A DNA stretch of 64,000 nucleotides, from assembly GCA_015207155.1 (NCBI GenBank), contig JADEXK010000027.1, positions 1 through 64,000 of the forward strand. Direction: 5' to 3'. Positions 45,568-54,881 of the stretch are shown here, piece by piece. The position numbers and the translations under genes are program-made. The DNA comes from Nostocales cyanobacterium LEGE 11386. GTDB taxonomy: Bacteria; Cyanobacteriota; Cyanobacteriia; Cyanobacteriales; Nostocaceae. The stretch's first letter is position 1; each line of letters starts with the position of its first letter. Under the pieces are notes generated by a model. That model did no database searches. It was not told the origin of the DNA and was given only the letters and a program-made list of their open reading frames with translations.

Positions 45568-46869
45568 ATGGCTAATACAGACGTAACTCCAAAGCGTCTA
45601 TTACTACCAGCGCTGAGGTCAAAAAACTACCGTCTGTTTTTTGCCGGACAAGGTATTTCCCTGATTGGTTCATGGATGACACATCTGGCGACAATTTGGT
45701 TGGTTTATTACTTAACAAACTCTCCATTAATGCTGGGAGTTGTAGGATTTACTAGTCAAATTCCTAGCTTTTTTCTTGCTCCTTTTGGTGGAGTCTTTGT
45801 AGATCGTTTTTCGCGGTATCGTACTTTAATTAGCACACAAATCTTGGCGATGATTCAGTCATTAGCGTTAGCAGCACTGGCGCTAACTGGCACGATTCAG
45901 GTGTGGCATATCATCGGCTTAAGTTTGTTTCAAGGCTTGATCAACTCCGTGGATTCACCAGCACGGCAAGCATTTGTTCCAGAACTGGTGGAGCATAGAG
46001 AAGATTTAGCCAATGCGATCGCCATTAATTCAACTATGATCAATGGAGCGCAATTAATCGGCCCAGCCATTGCAGGTTTACTCATAGCTAGCATTGGCGC
46101 TGCGTATTGTTTTTTAATTGATGGACTAAGCTATATTGCTGTAATCACGGCTTTATTAGCCATGAACATTAAACCAAGGCAAATTTCACTGAAAATTGGC
46201 AACCCTTTGCAAAAAATTGCAGAGGGGTTTGTTTATGCCTTTAGCTTTCCATCAATTCGAGCTATTTTATTACTATCAGCTTTAGTCAGCCTTATGGGAC
46301 TGCAATATACAATTCTTGTGACAATTTTTGCCGAAGAAATTCTCCAAGGTAGTGCAGAAACATTGGGATTTCTCATGGTAGCATCAGGAGTGGGAGCCTC
46401 AGCAGGTGGTATTTATCTAGCTACACGGCAAACAATACTAGGAATTGGTAAATTGATTGCTTTAGCTCCAGCAATTTTAGGAGTTGGACTAATTGCCTTT
46501 TCTTTATCTCGGTTTTTACCGCTTTCTTTGTTTATCATGTTGTTTATTGGTTTAGGAACAATTCTCCAAATTGCTGCTAGTAATACATTTTTACAAACAA
46601 TTGTTGAAGATGACAAACGTGGTCGATTGATGAGTTTATACACAATGTCATTTTTGGGGATGATACCCTTAGGACATTTATTAGGAGGCTTCTTAGCAAA
46701 TCGCATCGGCGCTGATAATACATTATTTATTGATGGCATAGTTTGTATTCTAGGGTCTATTATTTTTTATAGAAAATTGCCTGAATTGAAACAAACTATC
46801 CGCACAGTTTATGAGCAAAAGGGGATTTCAATGAAGTTAGAAGGAAGAGGGAAGACGGAAGGAGGATAA
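45568..46869 (+). CDS. MFS-type transporter (MFS_3/EntS-like)
   Basis: A 433-residue membrane protein with about 11-12 helices. It has the opening FRxxNYRLFFAGQGISLIG-like segment (LRSKNYRLFFAGQGISLIGS) and loop 2-3 GGVFVDRFSRYRTL typical of the enterobactin-exporter-like MFS_3 family. Substrate is unknown. The last dozen residues (KLEGRGKTEGG) come from a GGAAGAGGG-type repeat, so the natural end may be slightly different. A strong bidirectional hairpin follows at 46910. Confidence 0.85.
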   Translation: MANTDVTPKRLLLPALRSKNYRLFFAGQGISLIGSWMTHLATIWLVYYLTNSPLMLGVVGFTSQIPSFFLAPFGGVFVDRFSRYRTLISTQILAMIQSLALAALALTGTIQVWHIIGLSLFQGLINSVDSPARQAFVPELVEHREDLANAIAINSTMINGAQLIGPAIAGLLIASIGAAYCFLIDGLSYIAVITALLAMNIKPRQISLKIGNPLQKIAEGFVYAFSFPSIRAILLLSALVSLMGLQYTILVTIFAEEILQGSAETLGFLMVASGVGASAGGIYLATRQTILGIGKLIALAPAILGVGLIAFSLSRFLPLSLFIMLFIGLGTILQIAASNTFLQTIVEDDKRGRLMSLYTMSFLGMIPLGHLLGGFLANRIGADNTLFIDGIVCILGSIIFYRKLPELKQTIRTVYEQKGISMKLEGRGKTEGG

Positions 46870-46909
46870 ACACATTCATCATAAATATTTGCCAATACTT
46901 ACGAACAAA

Positions 46910-46944
46910 AAGACCCCCGACTTCTTCCAGAAGTCGGGGGTCTT
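46910..46944. terminator. Bidirectional terminator between MFS and TPR genes
   Basis: AAGACCCCCGACTTC at 46910-46924 and GAAGTCGGGGGTCTT at 46930-46944 form a perfect 15-base stem with a 5-base loop. A-rich text lies to the left, so it would work mainly for the convergent TPR gene as well as the MFS gene. A near copy occurs at 56143-56175. Confidence 0.8.
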
Positions 46945-46962
46945 AGTAATATAAACTGCTAT

Positions 46963-47640
46963 TTACGAAATAGCAGGATCATCTGAAGCTTTTATTTGCT
47001 GTAAAAGTTGTTCAATTTGATAGACTTTTTCATTCCTACTTTGGGATTTGAAAATGTTTAAAGCTTTTTCTAAAGAAGCTAATGCCTCATTCCGTTTATT
47101 TGTTTGCAAAAGTGCCAGTGCTGAATTAGCCAGTGCATCGCCATAATTAGGATTAATTTCTAAAGCTTTCTGATATTCTGTAATGGCTTCTTCCCAGCGA
47201 TTTTGGCTAGCATAAACAAGACCGATGCCATTGTAAGCCAGTGCATGGTTGGAATTGAGGCGAATAGCTTCTCGGTAAGCGCTAATAGCCTCTTCTGCTT
47301 TATCTTGGCGAAAAAGTACGTTTCCTAATTCAAAATGTCCAAAAGAGTATTTAGGAAATTTTTTAATCAATTTGCGTAAATTTTCTTCTGCGTCGGCAAA
47401 TTTTCCCTGACTAGATAAAGTATTGGCTTGTTGCAGAAGTTGCGATCGCTCTTCTTGCTCTGTACCTTGAAACTGTGCTATTACTTGTTTTTTGCTGTTT
47501 AACTGATCAGCAGAATGTAAACCAACTTTTCCAGGTAACGCTAACACTGATGATGATACACCAGTTGTAGTGATGATACTCAGCGTTATGCTGCTAAGAG
47601 TTGGAATAAACGCAGACTTCATTCGGCTCTTCAGTTTCAT
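46963..47640 (-). CDS. Exported tetratricopeptide-repeat protein
   Basis: A 225-residue protein with a signal peptide (FIPTLSSITLSIITTTGVSS to about residue 35) and four or five TPR units from about residue 65: ANTLSSQGKFADAEENLRKL, GNVLFRQDKAEEAISAYREA, GLVYASQNRWEEAITEYQKA and ALALLQTNKRNEALASLEKA. It likely acts as a periplasmic scaffold; partners are unknown. An in-frame Met at residue 7 is an alternative start. No operon partner; convergent with the MFS gene. Confidence 0.85.
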   Translation of the reverse strand: MKLKSRMKSAFIPTLSSITLSIITTTGVSSSVLALPGKVGLHSADQLNSKKQVIAQFQGTEQEERSQLLQQANTLSSQGKFADAEENLRKLIKKFPKYSFGHFELGNVLFRQDKAEEAISAYREAIRLNSNHALAYNGIGLVYASQNRWEEAITEYQKALEINPNYGDALANSALALLQTNKRNEALASLEKALNIFKSQSRNEKVYQIEQLLQQIKASDDPAIS

Positions 47641-47851
47641 CGCTTTTAATACCTCTATGCTGATACTCGTTTATATTAAATTACTCTTACTATCATACCA
47701 GCTATTAATTAGTGAAATAATATTAGATATTTCTTGATTATTAAGTTCTTTTATTCTATTCACACAATATAGGGTAGGCAATTTAACCCACCCTATAAAG
47801 TTAATGATTGCAGTGTGCTAACTGTTGTCAACACACCCCATATCTAATTAT

Positions 47852-49822
47852 TTAAACGCCTTCTCGCAACTTATCTAAAACACTGCGATCCTCCAAAGTG
47901 GAAGTATCACCAGATACCTCTTGCCCAGATGCAAGATTCCGTAACAACCGCCGCATAATCTTACCCGATCGCGTTTTCGGTAAAGCATCCGTAAAGCGAA
48001 TTTCTCCCGGACGAGCGATCGCCCCAATTTCTTTCACAACGTGCTGCTTGAGTTCTTTACTCAATTCTTCACTAGCTTGATATGTGCCTTCTAAAGTCAC
48101 AAAAGCAACTACCTCCTCACCCTTGAGTTCATCCGGCTTACCCACTACCGCCGCTTCTGCCACGGCTGGATGAGAAACTAAAGCTGATTCTACTTCCATA
48201 GTTCCGAGCCTGTGTCCTGATACATTTAATACATCATCTACACGACCCATGACCCAGAAGTAGCCATCTTCATCTCTTCTAGCACCATCACCAGCAAAGT
48301 AAGTATAACTGCCATCTTTCGGGGGGATATGTTCCCAATAAGTACGGCGGAAGCGTTCTGGATCACCGTAGACTGTCCGCATCATACCTGGCCAAGGATG
48401 ACGCACCGCCAGATAACCGCCTTCATTTTCGGGTACGGTGTTGCCTTCTAAATCGACGATATCTGCAATAATTCCAGGGAAAGGACGAGTTGCTGAACCT
48501 GGTTTAGTGGGAATGGCCCCCGGTAATGGCGTAATCATAATCCCACCAGTTTCTGTTTGCCACCAAGTATCAACGATTGGACAGCGTTCACCACCAATGA
48601 CTTTGTGATACCACATCCAAGCTTCTGGGTTAATTGGTTCGCCAACTGTTCCCAATAAACGCAGAGAAGATAGATTGCGTGTTTTGGGATGGTGTTCACC
48701 CATCTTAATAAATGCCCGAATTGCTGTAGGTGCAGTATAAAAAATATTGACACCGTGTTTTTCAATAATATCCCACGTACAGCCAGGATTAGAAGCACGG
48801 GGCGCACCTTCGTACATTAAAGTCGTTGCACCGTTGGAAAGTGGCCCGTAGACTATATAACTATGGCCAGTAATCCAACCAACATCGGCAGTACACCAGT
48901 AGACATCTGTATCTTGGAGGTCAAATATCCACTTAGTGGTCATGTGAGTATATAAGTTATAACCACCAGTGGTATGAACAACACCCTTCGGTTTGCCGGT
49001 GCTACCCGAAGTGTAGAGAACAAACAGCATATCTTCGCTGTCCATCGGTTCAGCCGGACAATCAGCTGATACGCCTTTTTGTAAATCGTGCCACCAATGG
49101 TCGCGTCCCGGTTCCATGTGAGTTTCTTGACCTGTACGCTGCACTGCCAGTACATTTGTGACGGTGGGAACAGCATGATCTGCTAAAGCTTTATCTACTT
49201 GTTCCTTGAGAGGAACGATCGCATCTTTGCGCCAACCACCATCAGCAGTAATTACCAATTTAGCTTCAGCATCATTCAAGCGATCGCGCAAAGCTTCGGC
49301 ACTAAAACCACCAAATACCACGCTGTGGGGTGCGCCAATTCTCGCACAGGCTAACATCGCGATCGCCGCTTCCGGAATCATCGGCATATAAATACCGATG
49401 CGATCGCCCTTTTTGACTCCCAATTGCTTCAGCACATTGGCAAACTGGCAAACTTCGCGATGCAGTTGGGCATAAGTGAGAGTCCGGGAATCTCCTGGTT
49501 CTCCTTCCCAAATCAATGCTGCTTTATTTTTGCGCCAAGTAGTGAGGTGTCTGTCCAGGCAATTGTAAGAAATGTTAATTTTTCCACCAACAAACCACTT
49601 AGCAAAAGGTGGTTGCCAATCTAGTACCGTATACCATTTTTGGAACCATGCTAATTCTGTTTCTGCCAAATCAGCCCAAAACTGCTGCGGGTCTGCTTTC
49701 GCTTGATCGTAGAGACGCTGATAATCCTCCAGACTCTTGATGTGAGCATTTTGGGAGAATTTATCAGAGGGATGGAATAAGCGCTTCTCTTGTAGGATTG
49801 ATTCTATAGTTGGTTGAGACAT
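47852..49822 (-). CDS. acs: Acetyl-CoA synthetase (AMP-forming)
   Basis: A 656-residue adenylate-forming enzyme, the usual Acs length. It activates acetate to acetyl-CoA via acetyl-AMP. The P-loop-like [20 protein letters not shown], the [16 protein letters not shown] substrate segment, [20 protein letters not shown] hinge and the C-terminal catalytic/regulatory lysine [14 protein letters not shown] are all present. Monocistronic by context, with about 480 bases of non-coding sequence upstream. Acetylation of the lysine by a GNAT enzyme is a family-wide control, not visible here. Confidence 0.95.
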   Translation of the reverse strand: MSQPTIESILQEKRLFHPSDKFSQNAHIKSLEDYQRLYDQAKADPQQFWADLAETELAWFQKWYTVLDWQPPFAKWFVGGKINISYNCLDRHLTTWRKNKAALIWEGEPGDSRTLTYAQLHREVCQFANVLKQLGVKKGDRIGIYMPMIPEAAIAMLACARIGAPHSVVFGGFSAEALRDRLNDAEAKLVITADGGWRKDAIVPLKEQVDKALADHAVPTVTNVLAVQRTGQETHMEPGRDHWWHDLQKGVSADCPAEPMDSEDMLFVLYTSGSTGKPKGVVHTTGGYNLYTHMTTKWIFDLQDTDVYWCTADVGWITGHSYIVYGPLSNGATTLMYEGAPRASNPGCTWDIIEKHGVNIFYTAPTAIRAFIKMGEHHPKTRNLSSLRLLGTVGEPINPEAWMWYHKVIGGERCPIVDTWWQTETGGIMITPLPGAIPTKPGSATRPFPGIIADIVDLEGNTVPENEGGYLAVRHPWPGMMRTVYGDPERFRRTYWEHIPPKDGSYTYFAGDGARRDEDGYFWVMGRVDDVLNVSGHRLGTMEVESALVSHPAVAEAAVVGKPDELKGEEVVAFVTLEGTYQASEELSKELKQHVVKEIGAIARPGEIRFTDALPKTRSGKIMRRLLRNLASGQEVSGDTSTLEDRSVLDKLREGV

Positions 49823-50303
49823 AGTGATGACCGTGACCAGTATTGTTGCTGAAAACTATTGTTAGCGGATTTGTCCCAAGCAGATTTAGATTTTCATTAA
49901 GCTGGGCAGAAATTACTTAAGTTACTCAGTTTACAAGATAGTACAGGAAGCTTGAAAGCCCACCGTAGCACCCTGGAATTATGCACAGGAGAAAGAACTT
50001 ATACTATTTCCCCATTCCCCACTCCCTGGTTACTGAGCGCAGTCGAAGTACACTCCTAACAAACGAAAAACACGGAAGTCGCAAGACTGTTATACTGAGT
50101 TACTGGGCTGTTTAGCTGTACTAGTATGGCAATTAGCTCAAAATTATTTTATGCTACTAAGGCAGCAGTTATATTTATGTAAATCTTTTAGAGTGGCGTA
50201 CACAATGAAAAGATTAATTTTTTCTGTTAACTAAAGATATATATCAGTCGAATTAGTTATAAATAATTCAACCAAGAGTTAGTTACTGAAAGTAGGGTGT
50301 CGT
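49823..50303. other. Non-coding gap upstream of acs
   Basis: About 480 bases between divergent genes. It contains a repeat fragment (CCATTCCCCACTCCC and ACTGAGCGCAGTCGAAGTA, both common in Nostoc-type gaps), then AT-rich sequence before the gene at 50304. No RNA gene or operator was recognised. Confidence 0.5.
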
Positions 50304-50996
50304 TTGCAAGCACAAGAGATCAAGGAGCAACTAAAGTCCCTCATCGAGCAAGCCTCCTCGATAGACCCTAACTTGGCTAAAAAATTGAGTGAAATTAATC
50401 GCTGGGTGAAAAATATTAAGCCTGGTTCCCTGACTGCTAAACCGTTTGTCCTGGCTTTTCTCCTAGAGGTGATTACAGATTCTACCATTTGGCTGATTAT
50501 TAAATCATTACCTTCAAAAGAAGAACAAACAGCAAAATTTGAGCAAATGACGCCTAATGAAAGATATTGGTATAGTTATCTCTTTCCTAAATGGATAAAT
50601 GCAACTGATTCCAAGTTTTATATTTGGAAACAAAAACTCATGGCAGGAGAATTTAATCAAGGAGATGATGATATCATTAAAGCTATAGCTCAAGATATTG
50701 TCCAACGTGAAGGCAGTGTTTGGCAGCGTTACATCGCCGACCTTTCAATGGCAACAGATTTAATTGTTAGTAGTCATCAAGCAAAACCACTATGCATTCA
50801 AGTTACCAGTGTATCTGAAGAATTTAATCATCAAAAGTATCATTATTGGCAAAACACACTGCACTCATGGGAGATAGAAAGAGGATTATTTTTAAGTTAC
50901 AATCCTAAAAATGCCAATTATATTAAGCAGTTGGTCAACATAGCAATGTATAACAGTGATTGTCTTTCAGGTGGCAAGTATTTGAAATTTTCTTAA
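50304..50996 (+). CDS. Hypothetical protein, possibly nuclease-like
   Basis: A 230-residue protein of unknown family. The N-terminal 70 residues are helical (QAQEIKEQLKSLIEQASSID). A central region 95-140 is charged. The C-terminal part has E-x-VWQRYIADLSMATDLIV, then PLCIQVTSVSEEFNHQKYHYW, which loosely recalls the E, D and (E/Q)-x-K strands of PD-(D/E)XK enzymes, with T in place of the lysine. The start is TTG, with AGTAGGG about 8 bases upstream; no ATG lies nearby in frame. It is followed 70 bases later by a second unknown gene that is probably co-transcribed. Confidence 0.6.
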   Translation: MQAQEIKEQLKSLIEQASSIDPNLAKKLSEINRWVKNIKPGSLTAKPFVLAFLLEVITDSTIWLIIKSLPSKEEQTAKFEQMTPNERYWYSYLFPKWINATDSKFYIWKQKLMAGEFNQGDDDIIKAIAQDIVQREGSVWQRYIADLSMATDLIVSSHQAKPLCIQVTSVSEEFNHQKYHYWQNTLHSWEIERGLFLSYNPKNANYIKQLVNIAMYNSDCLSGGKYLKFS

Positions 50997-51065
50997 TGCT
51001 TTCAACAATTAAATATTCAAGATTTTTGTTTGGCCCTACATACTCATCTGCTCATCACAGCTTAT

Positions 51066-51536
51066 ATGGCTAACCGACAACAAACTAACAGCTACGAAAA
51101 TTCAGTAGATGCATTTACTCAAGCTTTAGCAACAGCGAGAAAAATGCAGCATGACTGGCTAACTTACGGAGTAGATTTTGTTAATTTATACGTTGAAGAT
51201 GCTAATGGAGATTGGTTAGAAACTTGGGGACATGATGAAATTTTAGGTAATCAGCTATTAGATGCGATTAAAGAATTTTTAGTAAGTGATGATGATATAG
51301 CTGTAAGGATAAGGCAGCATTTAAAAGACCAAGCCTCTGAAGAAAAAACACCGCTTACCCTGTTTGATTTAGCAGTCAACCTAGAAGAGTGTTGGAGAAT
51401 TCCTGAAGTAGATGATAGGTTATCTGTTCTGAGAAATCTACTAGCTGGTGAGGACGAAAATGTTGATACAGATAATGAGAGGCTATTAGATTTAGCAAAT
51501 AGTTTATTGGCAAAGTTAACGGAAATTTTGAATTAA
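51066..51536 (+). CDS. Hypothetical acidic protein
   Basis: A 156-residue, strongly acidic protein of no recognised family: FTQALATARKMQHDWLTYGV, FVNLYVEDANGDWLETWGHD, and a C-terminal leucine-rich helical segment RLLDLANSLLAKLTEIL. A TTG start at 51030 would add 12 residues, but the ATG at 51066 looks better. It probably forms a two-gene unit with 50304-50996 and ends before a bidirectional hairpin at 51548. Confidence 0.6.
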   Translation: MANRQQTNSYENSVDAFTQALATARKMQHDWLTYGVDFVNLYVEDANGDWLETWGHDEILGNQLLDAIKEFLVSDDDIAVRIRQHLKDQASEEKTPLTLFDLAVNLEECWRIPEVDDRLSVLRNLLAGEDENVDTDNERLLDLANSLLAKLTEILN

Positions 51537-51547
51537 ATCATCACAAA

Positions 51548-51600
51548 GGAGGTCACATAAGACTTTTCCTGATAACGTGAAAAGTCAAATCATGACCTCC
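51548..51600. terminator. Bidirectional terminator between convergent genes
   Basis: GGAGGTCA at 51548-51555 pairs with TGACCTCC at 51593-51600, and inside it GACTTTTC (51561) pairs with GAAAAGTC (51579), giving a two-part stem. It separates the convergent hypothetical gene and the ferredoxin-type gene. Confidence 0.7.
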
Positions 51601-51606
51601 CGTTGA

Positions 51607-52161
51607 TTAGTCAAGACCTAAATTATGTAAGTGATTTTCCAACAGCGATGCGATCGCCTCTGGATTAACTTTTTTGTATTTCTTTTTCCCAAGCTGTAAA
51701 ATGCAGTTGGGAGCGCTGCTACAGCGTTTTTGGCAACCAGTGCGCTCGATTTTGACTTGATCTAACAAACCGCGATCGCATAAAGTCTTTTCTAAGTCTG
51801 ACAATAAACCTTTACCACCCCGCTTGAGGCAACCAGATTTTTGACACACCATGATCTTTGCTTGAGCTGGAGATGGTAAATTCTGATCTTGGCAACCATC
51901 AATTGAGTTTACCCGATAAGCTTTGAGTTTAATTTTACCTGTATGCGGATTCAATTTACTGATACCACAAACGCTAATTGGCTCACCAGGTATTAAAGAT
52001 GAAATCAAAGTCCGGCGCAACTCTTTAGGAAGCTTAATTTGGACATTTCCTGATGAGATTTCCAATTGCAAGTATTTATATTTCCCTGGCTTATCACCAA
52101 CAAAACCTAAGAACTGTCCCTCAAGATTCAATTCCGATAAAGTCAGATATTTATTACCCAT
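51607..52161 (-). CDS. Thioredoxin-like [2Fe-2S] ferredoxin-domain protein
   Basis: A 184-residue protein. The C-terminal domain (about 105-184) is a thioredoxin-like 2Fe-2S ferredoxin with cysteines in CQKSGCLKRGG and TGCQKRCSSAPNC, matching the C-x4-C plus C-x3-C pattern. The N-terminal 95 residues are strand-rich (LNLEGQFLGFVGDKPGKYKY, KAYRVNSID) and resemble a small OB-like domain. It follows nifV-nifZ-nifT on the same strand with a gap of about 130 bases, so it may be an electron-transfer accessory to nitrogen fixation, though the gap contains repeats and it could be independent. Confidence 0.8.
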   Translation of the reverse strand: MGNKYLTLSELNLEGQFLGFVGDKPGKYKYLQLEISSGNVQIKLPKELRRTLISSLIPGEPISVCGISKLNPHTGKIKLKAYRVNSIDGCQDQNLPSPAQAKIMVCQKSGCLKRGGKGLLSDLEKTLCDRGLLDQVKIERTGCQKRCSSAPNCILQLGKKKYKKVNPEAIASLLENHLHNLGLD

Positions 52162-52294
52162 GTTTTAGCAACCCCAAATAAAAAATAATAAACCCCAATC
52201 TCATGGGGTAATGTTACTAATTCAGAAGAAGAAGGAAGAAGGAAAAATCTGTTTTTTACCTTTTACCTTCTCTCTTTACTGTCGTGCCGGAATT

Positions 52295-52498
52295 TTATGC
52301 AAGGCGTTTAGCTTCTACAGTTAGGGGTAAGTTTGCTACGTCTGGCAATTCACGAAATTCTAACTCCCAACCATTTGCTAAGGTGAGAATTTTTCCCTCA
52401 TTCCCGTCTGTTTGTTTGACTACTTCTTCTTCAAGGTCTTTTTTAGCAACGTAGGCAACCAAATTTCCGGCATCATTCATCCTTAGCATTACTTTCAT
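52295..52498 (-). CDS. nifT: Nitrogen fixation protein NifT
   Basis: A 67-residue NifT/FixU protein: [27 protein letters not shown] and GWELEFRELPDVANLPLTVE. Its ATG overlaps the nifZ stop by 4 bases. NifT is a small accessory of the nif regulon whose biochemical role is unknown. Third gene of the nifV-nifZ-nifT set. Confidence 0.9.
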   Translation of the reverse strand: MKVMLRMNDAGNLVAYVAKKDLEEEVVKQTDGNEGKILTLANGWELEFRELPDVANLPLTVEAKRLA

Positions 52499-52761
52499 GA
52501 ATTCTCCTCAACAGATTCTAGTTCTTTTTTCCGACAACCAACGACGAACCCTGTATCTAAAAAATGTACGGCATAAATATAGGAATTCTGTAAAAATGTA
52601 CCTATACTTGCAATGTAGCCAATATCTCCTTTTTTCGCTAAAACTGCCCCGATTTCTTGACCGGGAAATGTACCATCATTTTTGATCAGTTTGCGAATTC
52701 TGACTTTTTGCCCAATTTCAAAAACAGGTGGCAAATTCAACTCTAATTCATCACGTTGCAT
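52495..52761 (-). CDS. nifZ: Nitrogen fixation protein NifZ
   Basis: An 88-residue NifZ protein: [40 protein letters not shown] and [20 protein letters not shown]. NifZ helps mature the P-cluster of the nitrogenase MoFe protein. Its ATG overlaps the end of nifV by 11 bases, and its stop overlaps nifT. Confidence 0.92.
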   Translation of the reverse strand: MQRDELELNLPPVFEIGQKVRIRKLIKNDGTFPGQEIGAVLAKKGDIGYIASIGTFLQNSYIYAVHFLDTGFVVGCRKKELESVEENS

Positions 52762-53890
52762 GAGAATACCTCTGTTCTTTTACCAAGTTCAAAAGTTCTT
52801 CTACTGTCAGATTGCGTTTTTGCTTGACTGACTGCTGACGCACTGCATCCAACACAGATTGGGTTTCTTCTGGGTTAAGAAAAATGCCGTGTTGCTGTAG
52901 CAAACTGGTAACTAAATGCCTTCCCGAATGCTTACCCACTACTAAACGTCGTTCCCAACCTACTTCTTCGGGAGCAAATGGTTCATAGGTGATGGGGTTT
53001 TGTAGTACGCCGTGAGCATGAATTCCTGATTCATGAGCAAAGGTATTTTCACCAACAATTGCTTTCCAAGGTGGTACATGAGAATTTGAGGCCGCAGCTA
53101 CCAGTTGAGATAGTTCCAACAAACGCGGCGTGTCAATACCCAAATCAACGCCATAGATGCGTTTGATTGACATGACAACTTCTTCTAAAGCGGCATTTCC
53201 CGCACGTTCACCTAACCCGTTAACGGTGGTATTTACAGATGCAGCTCCAGCTTTGATCCCAGCTAAGGCGTTAGCTGTGGCTAAACCAAAATCGTTGTGG
53301 GTATGAATTTCTAGGGGAATTGACAAAGCTGCAACTAATCCTTTAACTTTGGCGTAGGTGCTAAAGGGGTCGAGGACTCCTACAGTGTCGCAGAAGCGAA
53401 ACCGTGATGCACCCCATTCTTGAGCATAAAGTGCTACATCCAAGAGAAAATTTGGATCAGCTCGAGAGGAGTCTTCACCGCCTACTGCCACCCACAGACC
53501 TTGATCAACGGCGAAGCTAATACAATCTTTGAGTTTTTGCAAACTTACCCGCCATTGTCCATGAAATTTAGCGGCGATTTGAATGCCAGAAACAGGAATA
53601 GCAATATGCACTCGTTGCAGACCACAGGTAATGGAAGCTTTGATGTCAGAAATGACAGCGCGATTCCAACCCAACAATCTTGCTTGCAAACCCAAGTCAG
53701 AAATTGCTAATATGGCGTGGGTTTCTGCCTCACCCATTGCGGGAATTCCCACTTCCAATTCCGGAACACCAATGGCATCAAGAAATTTAGCGATCGCTAT
53801 TTTCTCTTCAAAGGTAAAAGCAACACCTGCAGCTTGTTCGCCATCACGTAATGTAGTGTCATTAATTAAGATTTCATTCATCTCAAACAT
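52751..53890 (-). CDS. nifV: Homocitrate synthase NifV
   Basis: A 379-residue enzyme of the isopropylmalate synthase-like family. It condenses acetyl-CoA with 2-oxoglutarate to homocitrate, the organic ligand of FeMo-co. [17 protein letters not shown] carries the metal-binding aspartate and catalytic arginine; [20 protein letters not shown] and [13 protein letters not shown] complete the TIM barrel, and [12 protein letters not shown] follows. It lacks a LeuA-type regulatory domain, which fits NifV rather than LeuA. A second Met at residue 4 is an alternative start. Confidence 0.93.
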   Translation of the reverse strand: MFEMNEILINDTTLRDGEQAAGVAFTFEEKIAIAKFLDAIGVPELEVGIPAMGEAETHAILAISDLGLQARLLGWNRAVISDIKASITCGLQRVHIAIPVSGIQIAAKFHGQWRVSLQKLKDCISFAVDQGLWVAVGGEDSSRADPNFLLDVALYAQEWGASRFRFCDTVGVLDPFSTYAKVKGLVAALSIPLEIHTHNDFGLATANALAGIKAGAASVNTTVNGLGERAGNAALEEVVMSIKRIYGVDLGIDTPRLLELSQLVAAASNSHVPPWKAIVGENTFAHESGIHAHGVLQNPITYEPFAPEEVGWERRLVVGKHSGRHLVTSLLQQHGIFLNPEETQSVLDAVRQQSVKQKRNLTVEELLNLVKEQRYSHAT

Positions 53891-54094
53891 CCCTCTTAGG
53901 AATCTTTATTACTTAATATGCTTTGTGAGCCGATTTCCCATTTCTGGTAATGGTAAATGCCTAATACAAATGCTGAATGATGAATGGTAAATGCTATATA
54001 CTCACAGAATTAATAGTTCATCTTCATGATTCTTTAATATTAGCCAAATACCAATATCACATCTGTATGACAGAAAACCAAATGTAGGTATAAT

Positions 54095-54214
54095 TTAGAA
54101 ATTATTTTTACCGTTGCTAGGCAAAGTTTTTTCGAGTAACAGATAGCTAATATAGCTATTAGCAAAACCCGAAAAAAGCAAGATACCAAATCCAGCCATT
54201 AAGGTAACAATCAT
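54095..54214 (-). CDS. 39-residue membrane peptide in the nif locus
   Basis: A short frame starting MIVTLMAGFGILLFSGFANS and ending LEKTLPSNGKNNF. It has one hydrophobic helix (residues 2-28) and a basic C-terminus. AGGAT lies 8 bases before the ATG. It sits between the DUF2949 gene and nifV on the same strand. Too short for a family call; the good ribosome site, membrane-helix composition and locus support expression. Confidence 0.5.
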   Translation of the reverse strand: MIVTLMAGFGILLFSGFANSYISYLLLEKTLPSNGKNNF

Positions 54215-54296
54215 GGAATTATCCTCGTAGAATTACAAGTTGTTTACTCGTTGTTGTGTAAGCAAGAGAACGCTCTCAAAGCAAATTTAAAATCTG

Positions 54297-54494
54297 CTAA
54301 TGTTGGTCATCTAGCCAATCTAAAATTCGTTCTAGTTGCTCTAAGTTAACTAGGCCATATTGCCAAAGAAGCATTGGTAAGGGGCCATTATCAATTTCAC
54401 GGTGTCGTAACGCTACAGCAATATCTGCATTTGTAAGTTCGAGTTCTTTATGTAAAAAATTAATGAATTTTATCTCACTGCTACAGGTTGCCAT
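54297..54494 (-). CDS. DUF2949 family protein
   Basis: A 65-residue cyanobacterial protein: FINFLHKELELTNADIAVAL, PLPMLLWQYGLVNLEQLERI and LDWLDDQH, which fits DUF2949. Its role is unknown. It lies between the 81-residue gene and nifV in the nifP-to-nifT stretch, and its family is often near nif genes in heterocystous strains, which suggests but does not prove a nitrogen-fixation link. Confidence 0.75.
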   Translation of the reverse strand: MATCSSEIKFINFLHKELELTNADIAVALRHREIDNGPLPMLLWQYGLVNLEQLERILDWLDDQH

Positions 54495-54606
54495 AGTGGG
54501 AATTTCAATTTATTGATTGGGTAAATAAGTCAACAATTTTCAACCTCTTGGAGGAATATTTGTTTGTCTCACGCAGAGAAGGAGTTGATATACTGCACAT
54601 CTTCTG

Positions 54607-54622
54607 ACTCAGCACTCAGCAC
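54607..54622. repeat. Short tandem repeat of ACTCAGC
   Basis: Two perfect ACTCAGC units plus ACTC at the 3' side of the small gene at 54634. Same heptamer as at 18274 and 60624-60690. Confidence 0.8.
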
Positions 54623-54633
54623 TCTAGAAGCAC

Positions 54634-54879
54634 TTATGAATCCCAGCAACGCTCTAGCCACTCAACTAATTCGTGACGAGAAGCTAGAAATTGCTTCACG
54701 GTACTGCGAATCAAAATCACTTCCAGTAAATTATTTACCTGTACTCGCAAAGAACCATCAGTGTGACAAGAACAGGGAATCATCAACTCTTGCAAACGAT
54801 GACAAATTCGCCAGCGATCGCCTAAAGGAATCTGCAAAACTTGATCTTCTGAGGGGTCAAAACTATTAGATGGGAACAT
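54634..54879 (-). CDS. Small hypothetical protein between cysE and DUF2949
   Basis: An 81-residue protein: DQVLQIPLGDRWRICHRLQE, LMIPCSCHTDGSLRVQVNNL and FLASRHELVEWLERCWDS. It holds three cysteines, two of them in CSC. Its start is 3 bases from the cysE stop, so co-transcription with cysE is almost certain. Similar proteins occur beside nifP in Nostoc-type genomes as I recall; function is unknown. Confidence 0.7.
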   Translation of the reverse strand: MFPSNSFDPSEDQVLQIPLGDRWRICHRLQELMIPCSCHTDGSLRVQVNNLLEVILIRSTVKQFLASRHELVEWLERCWDS

Positions 54880-54881
54880 AG

